Positions 11,831 to 23,450 of a DNA stretch of 64,000 nucleotides are shown in pieces. The DNA comes from Hypholoma sublateritium FD-334 SS-4. Its lineage: Eukaryota > Basidiomycota > Agaricomycetes > Agaricales > Strophariaceae. The DNA is taken from contig KN817564.1 of the NCBI GenBank assembly GCA_000827495.1, positions 62,001 to 126,000 of the forward strand, written 5' to 3'. The first letter of the stretch is position 1. Each line of letters opens with the position of its first letter. The notes beneath the pieces are model-generated. The model saw only the letters and a list, made by a program, of their open reading frames with translations, made no database searches and had not been told where the DNA came from. Made by a program: the position numbers and the translations under genes.

Positions 11831-13470
11831 ATGCCACTCCCCGGATACATCGCAGTGCACGGCGGAGCGGGCGCGCACGGTATCACCCACGAGAAAGAGG
11901 TAAAGCGGGCGCTGCGAAAGTATGTTGGGCGTGTGCAGTCTGGACTATGGAAGCGCTAATTTCATTCGATCAGTGCGTGCGTCGAGGGGCTGTCTGCGCT
12001 TTCCACACCAACGAGCACTGCACCCGACGGCGCTTCTAATGGGGGAGAGAGCGCACTGTCGATGGTAGAGTTCGCTATCACAGTCCTTGAGAACGACGGG
12101 CACCTCAACGCAGGTCCGTAACTCAGCGCAAACGCCACTCGTGCGTCGTCCGACTGCTCATCTGCACTTATACAGGATATGGCTCCAACCTCACTGTCGA
12201 CGGCACCGTCGAGTGCGACGCGTCCATTACATGCGCGCAGGGCCCCGGCCCGCTCTTCGGGAGCGCAGGCGCCGTCTCGGGTGCGCATCCTCGCTGTCCA
12301 TCTCACACATGGCGCACCACTGAACGCGCATTTCAGGGGTAAAAAACCCAATAAAGCTCGCCCGCGCCATCCTGAACCACGCGCGCGTCCCGGACCCCTT
12401 GGGGCGCGTCCCCCCGCTGTGCGTGCCAATGCATCTTGTGGCACGGCGCGTCGCCGACTCTCTTCTTTGATTCTTCACCTAGGACGCTCGTCGCCACTGG
12501 CGCGCGCAAGTTCGCTGAGGGGTGCGTGGAGACCGTGCCGGACGATGCGCTGATCGCGCCTGCGGCACGCGAGCAGTGGGAGAGGTGGACGCGGCGGCTG
12601 GCGGCCAGTGCGCAGGGCGCAATGGATGCGGGCGCGGACGAGCCTGGGGCAAGTGGCGTGCGCGATGTGCAGGACACGGTCGGCGCAGTGGCGCTCCGCC
12701 GCGCTGGGGGCATGGCGGCGGGCGTATCGAGGTTTGTCCGCACGCTATTGCCGTGCGGCCAGTATTTACTTACCCATGCAGCGGTGGTCTCCTGCTCAAG
12801 CACCCTGGGAGGGTAGGCGAGGTTAGCGCATTTATCAGGTAGTTTGGTGATTTCTAAGCAGAGATCTAGGCGGCCGTGTACGGAGCCGGGTGCTGGGCCA
12901 CGGATAGGATGGCGTGCAGCGTTTCTGGTCAGTCCTGTGGCCTGGTGAGAGTTAAAAGAGACCAGCTAGAGCATATAGCGTACAGGCACGGGGGAACACA
13001 TCGTGCGAGCTAACCTAGCGCGGAAGATCGGCGAAGCTTTGCGTTCTGCAAGAGATAAGGGCGGGGAGGACCCGCATGATGTCCTGGACAGTGTCCTGAT
13101 TGAGTTCTGGGGTGCGTTTTGTCCATTAACAGAGTCTTCGGCCTGACGGACCGCCCCAGAATCCTGTTGCGAGCAAGGCGAAGTATCACCGTCGGTTGGA
13201 GTTATACTGCTTGTAGACGCGGGAGATGATTCTGCAGGTGCGTATCGACATCGAGGGAGGCCGTAGCTGACCAGTTTTTTAGTACGGATGTGGTGTGCAT
13301 TCACAACGCCGAGCATGGCTGTAGGATACGCATCGACAGAGAGTCCAAAGCCGAAGGCAAGTGATGAGTGGGGGCACGCTGCGGAATCTGACAGAAGCCC
13401 GTGCAGGCAGTCATCTTCCGCCACCCCAGCCCTCACGGTGCAGGGCACACCAGACCACAGATATTCATAA
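11831..13470 (+). CDS. Taspase-1-like threonine aspartase (N-terminal nucleophile hydrolase)
   Basis: An autoprocessing protease of the asparaginase-2 fold. The proenzyme cuts itself just before a threonine that then becomes the N-terminal nucleophile. The N-terminal chain begins YIAVHGGAGAHG. It continues through NDGHLNAG, GYGSNLTVDGTVECDA and PLFGSAGAVSG. The processing site and nucleophile are in VQDTVGAVALRRAGGMAAG. Downstream, SGGLLLKHPGRVGE with YGAGCWA and TGEHIVRANLARK match Taspase 1 more closely than plain isoaspartyl peptidases. The end exon reads MWCAFTTPSMAVGYAS. At least eight exons join in frame. In animals Taspase 1 cleaves MLL and TFIIA; the fungal target is unknown. GC content and CpG density here are higher than in neighbours. 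Confidence 0.82.
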
Positions 13471-13534
13471 CATCGTTATCATTATAGCGCGGTGTAATCT
13501 ACAGGGAAGGATGGGATCTAGAAGACTGCGCGCA

Positions 13535-14765
13535 TCAGTGCCTCGCACCATTTGGCACCGGCGTGACACCGTTCCTATTCGCATCCACAGGGTGCGCCGG
13601 ACGTGGGACGGGGGTCCCGGCAGCAGACAGCCTCGCTGTGGGCGGCGGCGGCGGCGGCCGTGAGGCATTGAGGCGTTTGAGAGTTTTGATGGGGAACTTT
13701 GTGCTGGACGCTGGATGAGGGGAATGGAAGCTGATGGGGGTCGCGAGGGACACTTACCGACATGTGGAGCACACGGGCACCGGCTGACAGAAGACTGGAT
13801 GGGGCATTAGCGGGGGCACCGGGGAGAGTGTGGGGACGAACTGGAGAGGCAGACGGAGCAGACGAAGCCGATGTCGACGATGTTCTTGTGGCAGAAGCAG
13901 GCGGCGCGGAAATCGATCTTGTCCTGGGTGGGGACGGCGAGGACCTTGCGGGTGGCGGCGGGCGGCAGGAAGGCCATCTGTGGGAGCGTGAGCCGGCATC
14001 GCGGAGGCAATAGCGGAGCACGCACGATAAGATACTGCAGCAGGGCATCGCGGCGGTCGAGGAAGAGATAAGCGCCGCCAGTGAGATGGGCAGCCTGCTG
14101 GAGGAAGACGGTATCGGGGCCAAAAATCTGGCAGGCATCTATCGTTATTTTCTGCGCCTGTGAGCGTGGACGCGCGGCCGGGGAAACACGGGAGTTACCA
14201 TTTTTTGGGCGGAGAAAATGGCGTTCATGATGGGGATGTACGATGTGGACAGGTCTGGTGACACCGAGAGGATGAGGATCCGAGGATCCGACGCGCGGTC
14301 CGACGAAGGGGTGGACGTCCCGGGGGAAATCCGATTGATGTCTGCGGATGGTCAGCGGCGTGCGGTGCAGCGGTGGGGGACGCACAGCAGAGCGCCTTTG
14401 TGAGCGCGCCGACGAGCGCGGTGGGCGCGGCGGCGGCGACGGGGTCGAGCTCGGCGACGAGGTTGGCGACGACGGCGGCGTCGAGCTCGCGGAAGGGCGT
14501 GTATGCGTTTGCGTCGGGGGCGACGGGGCCGGTGGCGGCGGGGTGGAGCATGACGCTGCGGGGGTCAGCGGGGGCTGTGCTCGACGGGGTGCACGGACCT
14601 CTTGCCGGGCAGCGCGGCGAAGACCGCGAGCGAGTTGGCGTGGGTTAGGGCGACGTGGGCATTGAGAAAGACGAGCAGCTGGGGCAGGAACTGGGCGAGG
14701 GAGAGGTCGGCGCGGTGCCAGTGGGCCGGGGCGAGGTCGAGGACGAGGGAGAGGTGGGAAGCCAT
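13535..14765 (-). CDS. TFB4: TFIIH core subunit TFB4 (p34/GTF2H3)
   Basis: A structural subunit of the TFIIH core, which acts in RNA polymerase II initiation and nucleotide-excision repair. The start ATG is at 14765-14763 (MASHLSLVLDLAPAHWHR), opening the von Willebrand-A-like domain, which continues with FLPQLLVFLNAHVALTHANS. Later blocks are ITIDACQIFGPDTVFLQQAA and GGAYLFLDRRDALLQYLI. The C4-type zinc module spans CFCHKNIVDIGFVCSVCLS and FCQPVPVCSTC, followed by TKFPIKTLKR. A downstream tail is proline-rich. Two short introns interrupt the zinc module; the second must end at the acceptor just before ACAAAGTTC to keep frame. It diverges from CHD1, with only about 160 bp between start codons. 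Confidence 0.9.
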
Positions 14766-14924
14766 CGAAGGCGTCTGCCGGTCTGCCGCGCTGCCAAGGG
14801 CTGTGACCGTTACGCCAGATCGGAGCCCGTCACGAGCGCCGGTGACGAAGGCCCTTCCGGCGTTGGCCGTCACGATGTCTGTAGCGACGCTGCTGTCCGT
14901 GTGAAATCTGTCCGTTGGCGATGG

Positions 14925-17900
14925 ATGGCGCCCAGGTCCTCTTCAACACCACTTGGAATCCCACCACCACCATCCCCCATGTCCTCCTCCCCGCCCCTCC
15001 ATCCCGCCCCTCCCCTTGGCATCGGCTATGACAGCGACGACGACATGAACCTCGACTCCGACGACCCCGACCACGCTCGGGCCCCCGACCTCGACGCAGA
15101 CGGCGAGTCCATTGACGAGGAGTCTGCCCCCGAGCACAACGGCCACTCTCATCACAGCTCCGCCCAGCACCTCCCCCCGCCCACCGGCGAATCCGTATGT
15201 CCCCTCTCTTGTCCCCCCGTGCCACCTCGCTCACCCGCCCCCGCCTAGGACGCCGAGGACTCTGTGCGCGCCCTCCCTTGTCCCCCCATGTATGCGTCTA
15301 ATTTTATAATACAGGGCTACGATGATCCAGAGGACGAAGACGACGACGACGACGAGCACGACGAAGAGGACGACGGCGCCTATGCCGACGAGGAGTATGG
15401 CACCAAAAAGAAGTCCTCCAGCAAGAAGAAGTCCCGTGTGCCCCCGTCGTCCAGCGCTGTCCGCCCCAAACGTGCGCATTGTCCTCGCTATCGCCTGGCC
15501 CGTGCATATGCCGACTAATTCCTTATCAGCCGTGGTCCGCCCGGCTTCTTCTTCGGACTCTGATTCAGATTACGGCGCGCGTGCCCACAAGAAGAAGAAG
15601 AAACAGCGCGCATCCGCCGAGGAAGTCCGTGTCTCCAGCAGAGGCATTCGAGTTCCAAACTACGTAGACGACATCCAGGACTTTGAAAAGCTGGAAGAGG
15701 TCGACGACGATAGCAATGGCTATTACGTCGACCCAAATATCCAGTATCAAGAAGAGGACGAAATTGAAGCAGTTCTGGCGCACAGTCGTGAAGAAGGCAG
15801 AGAAAGCGACGAGAAAGACCTTTGGTACGAAAACGTGGTCAGTGCCTGCCGTTTCTTCGATCATTGCCTTTGCCCATTTGTTATTTCCTCTAGCGGTTCC
15901 ATATCAAGTGGAAAAACTTTTCTCACCTTCACAACACCGACGAGACCTATGAGTTCCTCAAACGTTTCCGGGGCTTGAAGCGCGTCGATAACTACATCAA
16001 GGCATACAAGGCCTATCTGGCGCGCCTCGAACTTCCTGGGTTATCGAGTGAAGACATTGAAGTTCTTCATCTTGACAAGGAACGCGAAAAGGAAGAACTC
16101 GACACTTTCCGCATCGTCGAGCGTATCGTCGCTCACCGAGAAACAGCCGATGGTGACGTGGAGTACTTTTGCAAATGGCAAGGCCTCAACTACGAACATT
16201 GCACTTGGGAGTTGCAAAAGGATGTTAATCCTATCGCGAAAGACCAAATCGCTGCATACAGGCATCGCGAAGCGGAAGGCAAATTCCCCTACAAGAGTAT
16301 CTCTTACAGCAGGCACGGGCGACCCACGTTCCAAAGGATGTACAAAGATCCAGACTATATCTCCAGCACAGGCGGTGAACTGAAGGATTTCCAATTGACT
16401 GGTCTCAACTGGCTTGCGTTTTTGTGGAGCAACGGTGAGAATGGCATTCTTGCAGATGAGATGGGCCTCGGGAAGGTGAATATATGCGCTACAATTCAAT
16501 ACGTATGCTGACTTGTCTTCCCTAGACCGTCCAAACTGTTGCATTCCTTTCCTACCTGTTCCACGAACTGCAGCAATACGGCCCTTTCCTGGTCATCGTT
16601 CCCCTCTCTACTATCACTGCTTGGCAGATGCAATTTGCCTTGTGGGCCCCGGATCTCAATGTTATCACTTACATTGGCACCGCTGCTGCCCGCGAGGTTA
16701 TCCGCAGCTACGAGTTTGGTGCATCGAACAAGAAACTGAAGATGAACGTCTTGTTGACCACCTACGAACTCACATTGCGAGATGCAAAGGATTTGGGCGA
16801 GATCAAGTGGCAGGCATTGGCTGTTGACGAGGTGCGTTATTACGCCATTCTTGTTTCTGGTTTGTTGATCGGAGACTGTCATAGGCGCATCGTCTCAAGA
16901 ACTCGGAGAGTCAGCTGTACGAGGCTCTGAGATCGTTCCATGCGGCTTCAAAGCTTCTCATCACGGGCACACCTCTTCAAAACAACGTGAAAGGTGCATG
17001 TTTTCCCCACCATCTGCCTTGTATATTTCTGACTGTAAAGCTATCTATAGAGCTGCTGTCGCTGATGCACTTCCTCATGCCGGAGAAATGTATGTTTATC
17101 CCTTGTCTTTGGGAACACTTTGACGAACATTCCTTGAACAGTCGCTTTAACAAATGAATTCGACTTGGCGGATGCCGACCATGAAACCAAGATCAAACAG
17201 CTTCATGAGCAACTAGAGTCGTTGATGTTGAGGCGGTTGAAGAAGGACGTTCTCACTTCTTTGCCAACCAAGAGCGAGCGAATTTTGCGCGTCGAAATGA
17301 GCGCTATGCAGACGCACTTTTACAAGAATATCCTCACCAAGGTATGATTTCTAATTCTCCGCCAGCAATGTGGCTAACACGAATCTAGAACTTTGCCGCT
17401 CTTGTGAAAAGTGCTAATGGAAACAGCAACATCAGTCTCCTCAACATAGCTATGGAACTGAAAAAGGCTGCCAATCATCCATTCCTCTTCGAGGGCGCGG
17501 AGCAATATACCGACAACAAGGACGAGACCCTCAAAGGCATTGTCATGAACAGCGGCAAGCTTGTACTCCTGGACAAGCTTCTTGTTCGGTTGAAAGCCGA
17601 CGGTCACCGTGTACTTATTTTCAGTCAGATGGTCCGAATGCTTGATATCCTCAGTGATTACATGCAATACCGCGGATATGCCCATCAGCGCCTAGACGGC
17701 ATGGTGGCATCCGAAGCCCGCAAGAAGTCTATCGCGCATTTCAACGCTCCAGGATCACTCGACTTCGCGTTCCTGTTGTCCACGCGCGCCGGCGGTCTCG
17801 GCATCAATCTGGAGACCGCCGATACTGTCATTATCTTTGATGTACGTTGCTCTGCTGTCTGGGCTCGTTTCCACCCGGCGAGGGGATACTAAATATGCTT

Positions 17901-20201
17901 TTAACAGAGCGATTGGAATCCTCAAAATGATCTGCAAGCTATGGCACGCGCCCATCGTATCGGGCAGAAATCTCACGTGAATGTATATCGTTTCGTTAGC
18001 AAGGATACGATGGAAGAAGACGTCCTGGAGCGAGCGAAGAAGAAGATGGTGCTCGAGTATGCCAGTGCGTTGCCCCCCTTTTCTTTGTACATGTTTCCGT
18101 GGAGCTGACCTGTTTTCAGTTATCAACCAGATGGACACTTCGCAGGCCCACCTGAGTTCCAAAGCGGGTACAACTGGCAAGGAGACTACAAAGCCCGACA
18201 ACCTGAGCAAGGACGAGTTAACTGCTGTGCTTAAATATGGCGCGCAGAAAATGTACGTTCTGGTTTGCCACATCTTGATGTCGTACTCATATAATACAAT
18301 AGGTTTGACAAAGATGATACCCAACAGAACAAGAAACTCGACGAGATGGATCTTGATGATATCCTCAGCCGTGCTGAAGACCACGAGACGACACAGTCAG
18401 GGGAAGGCGTCGGAGCTTCCCTCGGTGGCGAGAACTTCCTGGCTCAATTTGCGGCTGTCAGCGACGTCAAGAACGACATGAGCTGGGAGGATATTATTCC
18501 CCTCGACGAACGCCAGAAGCTTGAGGCGGAAGAAGAAGAGCGCCGCGCGGAAGACTCCGTCACCACCGAGACTAGGAAACGCACACACGCACAAGTTTCC
18601 TACGAAGGGATGGACGTTGACCAGCCCACGTCGACATCTGCGCCCAAGAAGCCCAAAGCCATTGGCCCGACGAGAAAGACGGCTAGCCAGAAGGCCATGG
18701 AACTCAAGGAGCGAGATGTGCGTGTGCTCATCAGGAGTTTGCAGCGGTGGGGTGATCTACAGCAGCGATATGACGTGATCGTATGTTTTTCTTCGACGTT
18801 CTCTTCGCGTATGACGCAGATTCTGACTTTTGCATAGGTCACGGAGGCTAAGCTGCAGGACAAGAACAAGGGGATGATGTTCGATGTCGCTGAGGAGATT
18901 ATTGAGATCTGCGAACAGGCCGTCAAGGAGAGCGAAGAGCAGAAGCGCCTGCGGGTTGCATCAGGTGAAACACTGACTAACGCTCAGAAGAGCAAGGCGG
19001 TCCTCGTCACCTGCCGCGGGGTAGGCAACATCAACGCTGAGACTGTCCTTTCACGGCATCGAGATCTCCGCATCCTCTACAACATCCTCTCCGAACTCGA
19101 CGACCCGTACAAGTGGAGCATCCCCATTGACAACATCCGACCAACTCTCAATTGGTCAGGTCGTTGGGGTCCACAAGACGACTCTATGCTCCTCGTTGGT
19201 GCCTACCTTTACGGGTTCGGCAATTGGGAGGCCATGGCCAAGGATCCCAAGCTTGGGCTCGAGGGCAAGTTCTTCCTTGAAGAAGGCAAGAAGGGCGAAG
19301 ACGCCGCGAGCCGGCCGATCCCCAACGCCATTCACCTCGTGCGCCGAGGTGACTTTTTGCTGAGCATACTGCGCGAGCATGACGAGAAGCTACGTTCGTA
19401 TGAGAGTTCGTTACGCCATAAGGGTCAGCTGAAGGTTTCGGCGTCTCCGCCCCCCACAGCAATGGCATCGACGTCATCGCACAGCAGCAGTCTGAAACGA
19501 CGGGCAGAAAGCGAGGCGATGGCCTCGATTGACGATGGCAGTTCCAAGAAGCGCAAGCGACGACCGACCCCTACGTTCACAGACTCGGAATCCTCTGACG
19601 AATGGTACGTAGTAAAGTATTTGCAAAATTCTTCTACTGAGGGTGTTAATCTCTAACAGTCCGTCGATGGATGAGGGAGCGACGAAGGAGGAACTTCGTC
19701 CTGTCAAGAAACAACTGGTATGTCGTCGGCCCTTCTTGCCTGTCCATTTACTGAATCTGGGTTATTCAGAAACAACTGAAGCTATCTGGAGAAGATATGC
19801 CTCGGGATGATAAAGTTGCCATTCTCAAGGACTCTCTTGCTGCCATTGGTCGTCGCATCGAGCATGTCCTCAACGCGAAGGAGGCCCAAGGGGAAGATCG
19901 AGACAGGTGGCGGCGACATCTTTGGACGTACGTCGTAATGCTTTTGTCTGGTGATGATCAAATCTTAGAAATTTTGTTCCCCCACAGGTTCGTCACGCTC
20001 TTCTGGCCCAAGAAAGTCAAGGCCAGCAAGTTGGAGGAGATTCATGCCAAGATGGTCATGAAAGAGGCGGCACCTAGACAGCCAACCGATACCAATGTTT
20101 CCAAGAAACAGCGGACGAGCACCGGGCCCAAAATCAATGGCTCGTCTGGCTCAGCTCCTGCTTCCGCGTCTGTTAGGGCAAATGGAAAATCGCACCGGTG
20201 A
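14925..20201 (+). CDS. CHD1: CHD1-type chromodomain helicase / nucleosome remodeler
   Basis: An ATP-dependent remodeler that spaces nucleosomes over transcribed genes. Order along the protein: an acidic, Ser/Lys-rich N-terminus; two chromodomains (first around [20 protein letters not shown], second around [19 protein letters not shown]); then a Snf2 ATPase. In the ATPase, [20 protein letters not shown] is split by an intron after the lysine, the Walker B box is [18 protein letters not shown] follows, and the helicase lobe includes [31 protein letters not shown] and ARAHRIGQ. The SANT-SLIDE-like DNA-binding region contains [21 protein letters not shown] conserved C-terminal helical domain ends the protein ([17 protein letters not shown]). 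At least 13 exons are needed, one of 15 nt (15249-15263). A second in-frame ATG at 14979 is a possible start. Confidence 0.95.
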
Positions 20202-20655
20202 CATATTTTCTTTTATCGTATGGGCGATTCGTACAAATACTACTATTCTTCCCTCTATTTTCGTCGTCATCTTTATTCCGGCTTGTTCGGTCGCTCTCCT
20301 TATATCTTCCATCTTCCTTGTCTTATGTTGAATTTCTTGTATTCCCTTTTCTAATCGCACAAAACAAATTGTATTACTTTCCATCGTCCCATTTTTGTAC
20401 GTAGGCTATATTCTAGTCGAACCCTTAAGGTCTGTTTATTCTACGTGTTGAATGATTGTGATACTGTAGAACGGAGTCAAGGGCATCTGCCTGGCCTGGT
20501 CTGACCCTCTCTTAAGTAGAGCCCTTGCTATCTAGAGGGTGCACAGGGCCGTTATAGCAATAAATACTGCTGAGGTGAGATGCCAGCTAGTTGACAGATT
20601 CGTCAGTGAGCTGCGAGCTGCATTGAACTGAGAATAATGCGGACATACCCAGTAG
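20202..20655. other. Intergenic between convergent genes
   Basis: CHD1 ends on the plus strand and the next gene ends on the minus strand, so this is two facing 3' flanks. It is T-rich just after the CHD1 stop, with several AATAAA-like stretches. Open frames here are short and unconvincing. Confidence 0.5.
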
Positions 20656-21665
20656 TTATCCGTTGGCGTCGCGGGTTTTGGAAACGCGTCTCTGATGAGT
20701 AGATTTGACGGCGGGTTGCTCAGCTGCTGGTGGTGGTGGCGCACTTCCATTGGTTGGTGTCGCGCGCGAAGACTTTGGCAGCTTCTCTTTAGGAGAAGCA
20801 TTGGAAAGGGGTTGAATTTCTAGGCGTTGGTATCGTCCGTTTCCTTGGCCATTGCTCTGTTTACTCGGAACTGTTCAAAATATCATCAGCCAGTCCCCGC
20901 GCTCGTCCAAGTGACTGACTTACGGCCTAACGCCTTCAGATCCGCTTCGCGAGTGAATGTTTCCGTCAACGACGTGTATCGCTTGACCTCCCACTTCATT
21001 TGGGATGCCCGCGCCTCATTGCCCTGGGAGATGGCCCATTTGCGCTCCTCCTTAAATCGCCGGCGCTCGCTGTCAGCCAACGCCGCCCGCGTCCGCAGGA
21101 CGTGTATCTCCCGTTCCAGCGGCGAAAGCGACGATATTGGGCCGAGCTTCTCCGAGTTTGAGTCGACAGAGGTGATGTCCGAGAACAGATGGGAGGAGGT
21201 GGCGAGGCTGGTGCTGATTTCGGTGATGGTCTCGACACTCCCGCCCTGCACGCTCGGACGGAACTGCACGACCTTTTCGCGCTTGCGGTCCTCCTTGGCA
21301 GCGTGCGGCTTTTTGCGCCGGCGGTCGCTCGCATGGAGCGTCGCCGCAGGCATGTCGAGGTACTGCGACAAGAAGTCGGTGAACAGAACGCCTAGGGCCA
21401 CGCCCAGGACGCTGGCAACGCATCTAGTGACGTCGGAGGCGATGTTGAACTCAATGAAGAGCTTGGCCGCGATAGCGAAGGCAACAATAATGCCAAAGCC
21501 AGAGGATTTGGACGTTTTGGCCGCATAGTGAAGCGCAACGCCTTGCCAAGCACCAGCCAGGATGAAGTCTTTAACGAATGGGCCGTCGGAGCGACTGAAA
21601 TAGTCGAGAGCAATGCGCGCCCCGAGGCCTATAAGGAGCGCCGGCGCTGTTGCAAAGGGAATCAT
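20656..21665 (-). CDS. Membrane protein with C-terminal coiled coil, unknown
   Basis: The predicted 318-residue protein has two exons. Exon 1 starts at ATG 21665-21663 and ends at a phase-1 donor near 20924. Exon 2 runs to a TAA at 20658-20656. The N-terminal 120 residues contain about four hydrophobic helices (ALLIGLGARIALDYF, FILAGAWQGVALHYAA, FGIIVAFAIAAKLFIEF, VASVLGVALGVLFTDFL). Then comes a basic stretch (RRRKKPHAAKEDRKREK), a charged heptad-like region (LEREIHVLRTRAALADSERR), and a Pro/Ser-rich tail. I recognise no enzyme motif. The architecture suggests an ER or outer-membrane protein with a cytosolic coiled coil; that is inference. Confidence 0.65.
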
Positions 21666-21816
21666 AATCGTGAGGGGGTCGTCATAGAAGGGGGAAATTG
21701 TGAGGGGTTATTGAAGTACACATCCCAACAGCTGGCACACAATCTTATATGATGCTCAATCAACACGTGTCGCAAGCATCTTTTCATTTCGACAACAACA
21801 TTACTCTAGGGTCTTC

Positions 21817-23157
21817 TTAGTTCCCCGACTGCAGCGCGTCGCGCGTCTCCTTGGAAAGACTACCTACGAACGCCCAAATGTCGCTTTTCAGCTCGTCGGG
21901 GCACTCAACGGACGGGAAATGGCCCGAATGCGAATGTTCCTTCCAAAATACGATGTTCTCTGCCAAGGACACCTTTGCCCACCACAATGGCGCGTAGCCG
22001 ACATCGTACGGGAAGCAACTCGCGCCAAACGCGACCTTCGAGGGGATCTTCTTCTCGAGGATTTCGGTCTTCAGCACGGGAGCGGCCTCCTTGTAGATGC
22101 GCGCGTGCCACGAGCTTTCGGATAAGAGATACAGCATCGTCCAAGTGATGACCAGGTCCTTGTCCCAAACATAGCTGGGCTCCTTCAGGCCCTCCATTTT
22201 CTCCCGGATCCATGCTAGCATCCCAACGGGGGAATCGAGCAGGGCATACGATATCGTTTGCGGCTTCGTCCCTTGTATTCTGGAGAACCCATTTTCGTCC
22301 TTAAGCCACCACTGCATGCGACTGACGCGCTTTTTTTCCTCTGCCGTAAACCAGCGCAGGGCCAGCCAGAATAACGTTATGGGGTGCTGTAAGGGCTTCG
22401 GCGGAAGGGCTGCAACCATATTCAGGTGAATCCCCACGCAAGAGTCCGGGTAGGAGAGCGCAACGCCGCGCAGAATCATCGAGCCCCAGTCACCGCCCTG
22501 TCCTATGTATCGCTTATATCCAAGCTTCAACATCAGCTGGTGGTATACTGATCCAACACGGAGAATCGTAAAGCCAGGTGCCTGTGACAGGGTTTGCTCA
22601 ACAATTTTACAGAATGTCGCTCACGGTACAACCTACTTTCGGCGACGAAGAGAATATAAATCCTGGAATCGTTGGCGCGACAATATGGAACGCTTGCTGC
22701 GTCGGATCCTCCGGAGCAGTCAAACTGAGGAGAGATTCAACCTTTTGGGATATGGCTGAGCTTTAGGGTGAATTCTTGAAAGAGAAACGCAATATACCTC
22801 AGTAAAGTTGCCAGGCCACCCATGCGCAAAAAGCAAGGGTATCGCATCCGGTCTTTCGCTACGATGGTGGACAAAATGTAAATTAATCACCTCGTCGCCC
22901 TCGGGAATGTCCACGGTGAACATGTTAAACGTCGAGTTGATTCTCGCTTCCACCTTTCTCCAGTCATAGTTATTCTTCCAATAGTCTATGAGCTCCTGAA
23001 TAGTCGCAGACGGCGCGCCGTCGTCCCATTCTTTACCTCCTGCGTGCTCCACATCCGGTATTACGAGACTAGTCTGTACGCGCTGCGTGACCCAGTCGAG
23101 CTTAGAATCGCTAATTGCAATCTTGAAAGACTGAGGAACGTTGGTGTTCGCCGCCAT
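21817..23157 (-). CDS. Epoxide hydrolase (microsomal-type, EHN domain)
   Basis: An alpha/beta hydrolase that opens epoxides by forming an ester on an aspartate. The start ATG is at 23157-23155 and the stop at 21817-21819. The N-terminal EHN domain is visible (DSKLDWVTQRVQTSLVIPDV, ELIDYWKNNYDWRKVEARIN). The core has the oxyanion HGWPGNFTE and the nucleophile Asp in GQGGDWGSMILRG. A cap-domain tyrosine is in SSWHARIYKEA, and the base histidine is in HSHSGHFPSVECPDEL. The intron after NFTE only keeps frame if its acceptor is the AG just before the VESLLSL codons, giving a 56-nt intron; nearer AGs cause stops. Roles range from detoxification to secondary metabolism; context gives no clue. I see no cluster genes around it. 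Confidence 0.88.
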
Positions 23158-23450
23158 AGTGCTATGATGTATGGTATGGCCTTGGAAGTTGGGAAATGAA
23201 ATGTAAGGTGGGATGAATTGTGAACACAGGAAGGGTTTCTGACTTAGTACGGCTTCTAGAGAGACAGCAAGAATGATGTACATCCATCAAAAATATCTAT
23301 AGCCGCGGACACATGGTGTGAGGCAGTGCCGTCAATATAGAGCACGCGTATGTAGATGTCTTGGAATTGCAAGGTGAGTCGTGTGCAAAAGGTCAAAACT
23401 AATAATTACATGGTTGATACAATAAAATAAAATACAGAACGGTGGGTGAT

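Noticed and set aside
11962..12803. Several long minus-strand frames over the Taspase gene
   Set aside because: High GC content keeps extra frames open; they lack motifs and overlap conserved plus-strand exons.
13000..13450. 160-codon minus-strand open frame over the Taspase-like gene end
   Set aside because: The plus-strand reading has clear family motifs (GEHIVR, WCAFTTPSMAVGYAS); the minus frame is its shadow.
22498..22790. Possible frameshift in the epoxide hydrolase after NFTE
   Set aside because: The nearest acceptors give stops, but the AG just before the VESLLSL codons gives a normal 56-nt intron in phase 0, so the gene is intact.
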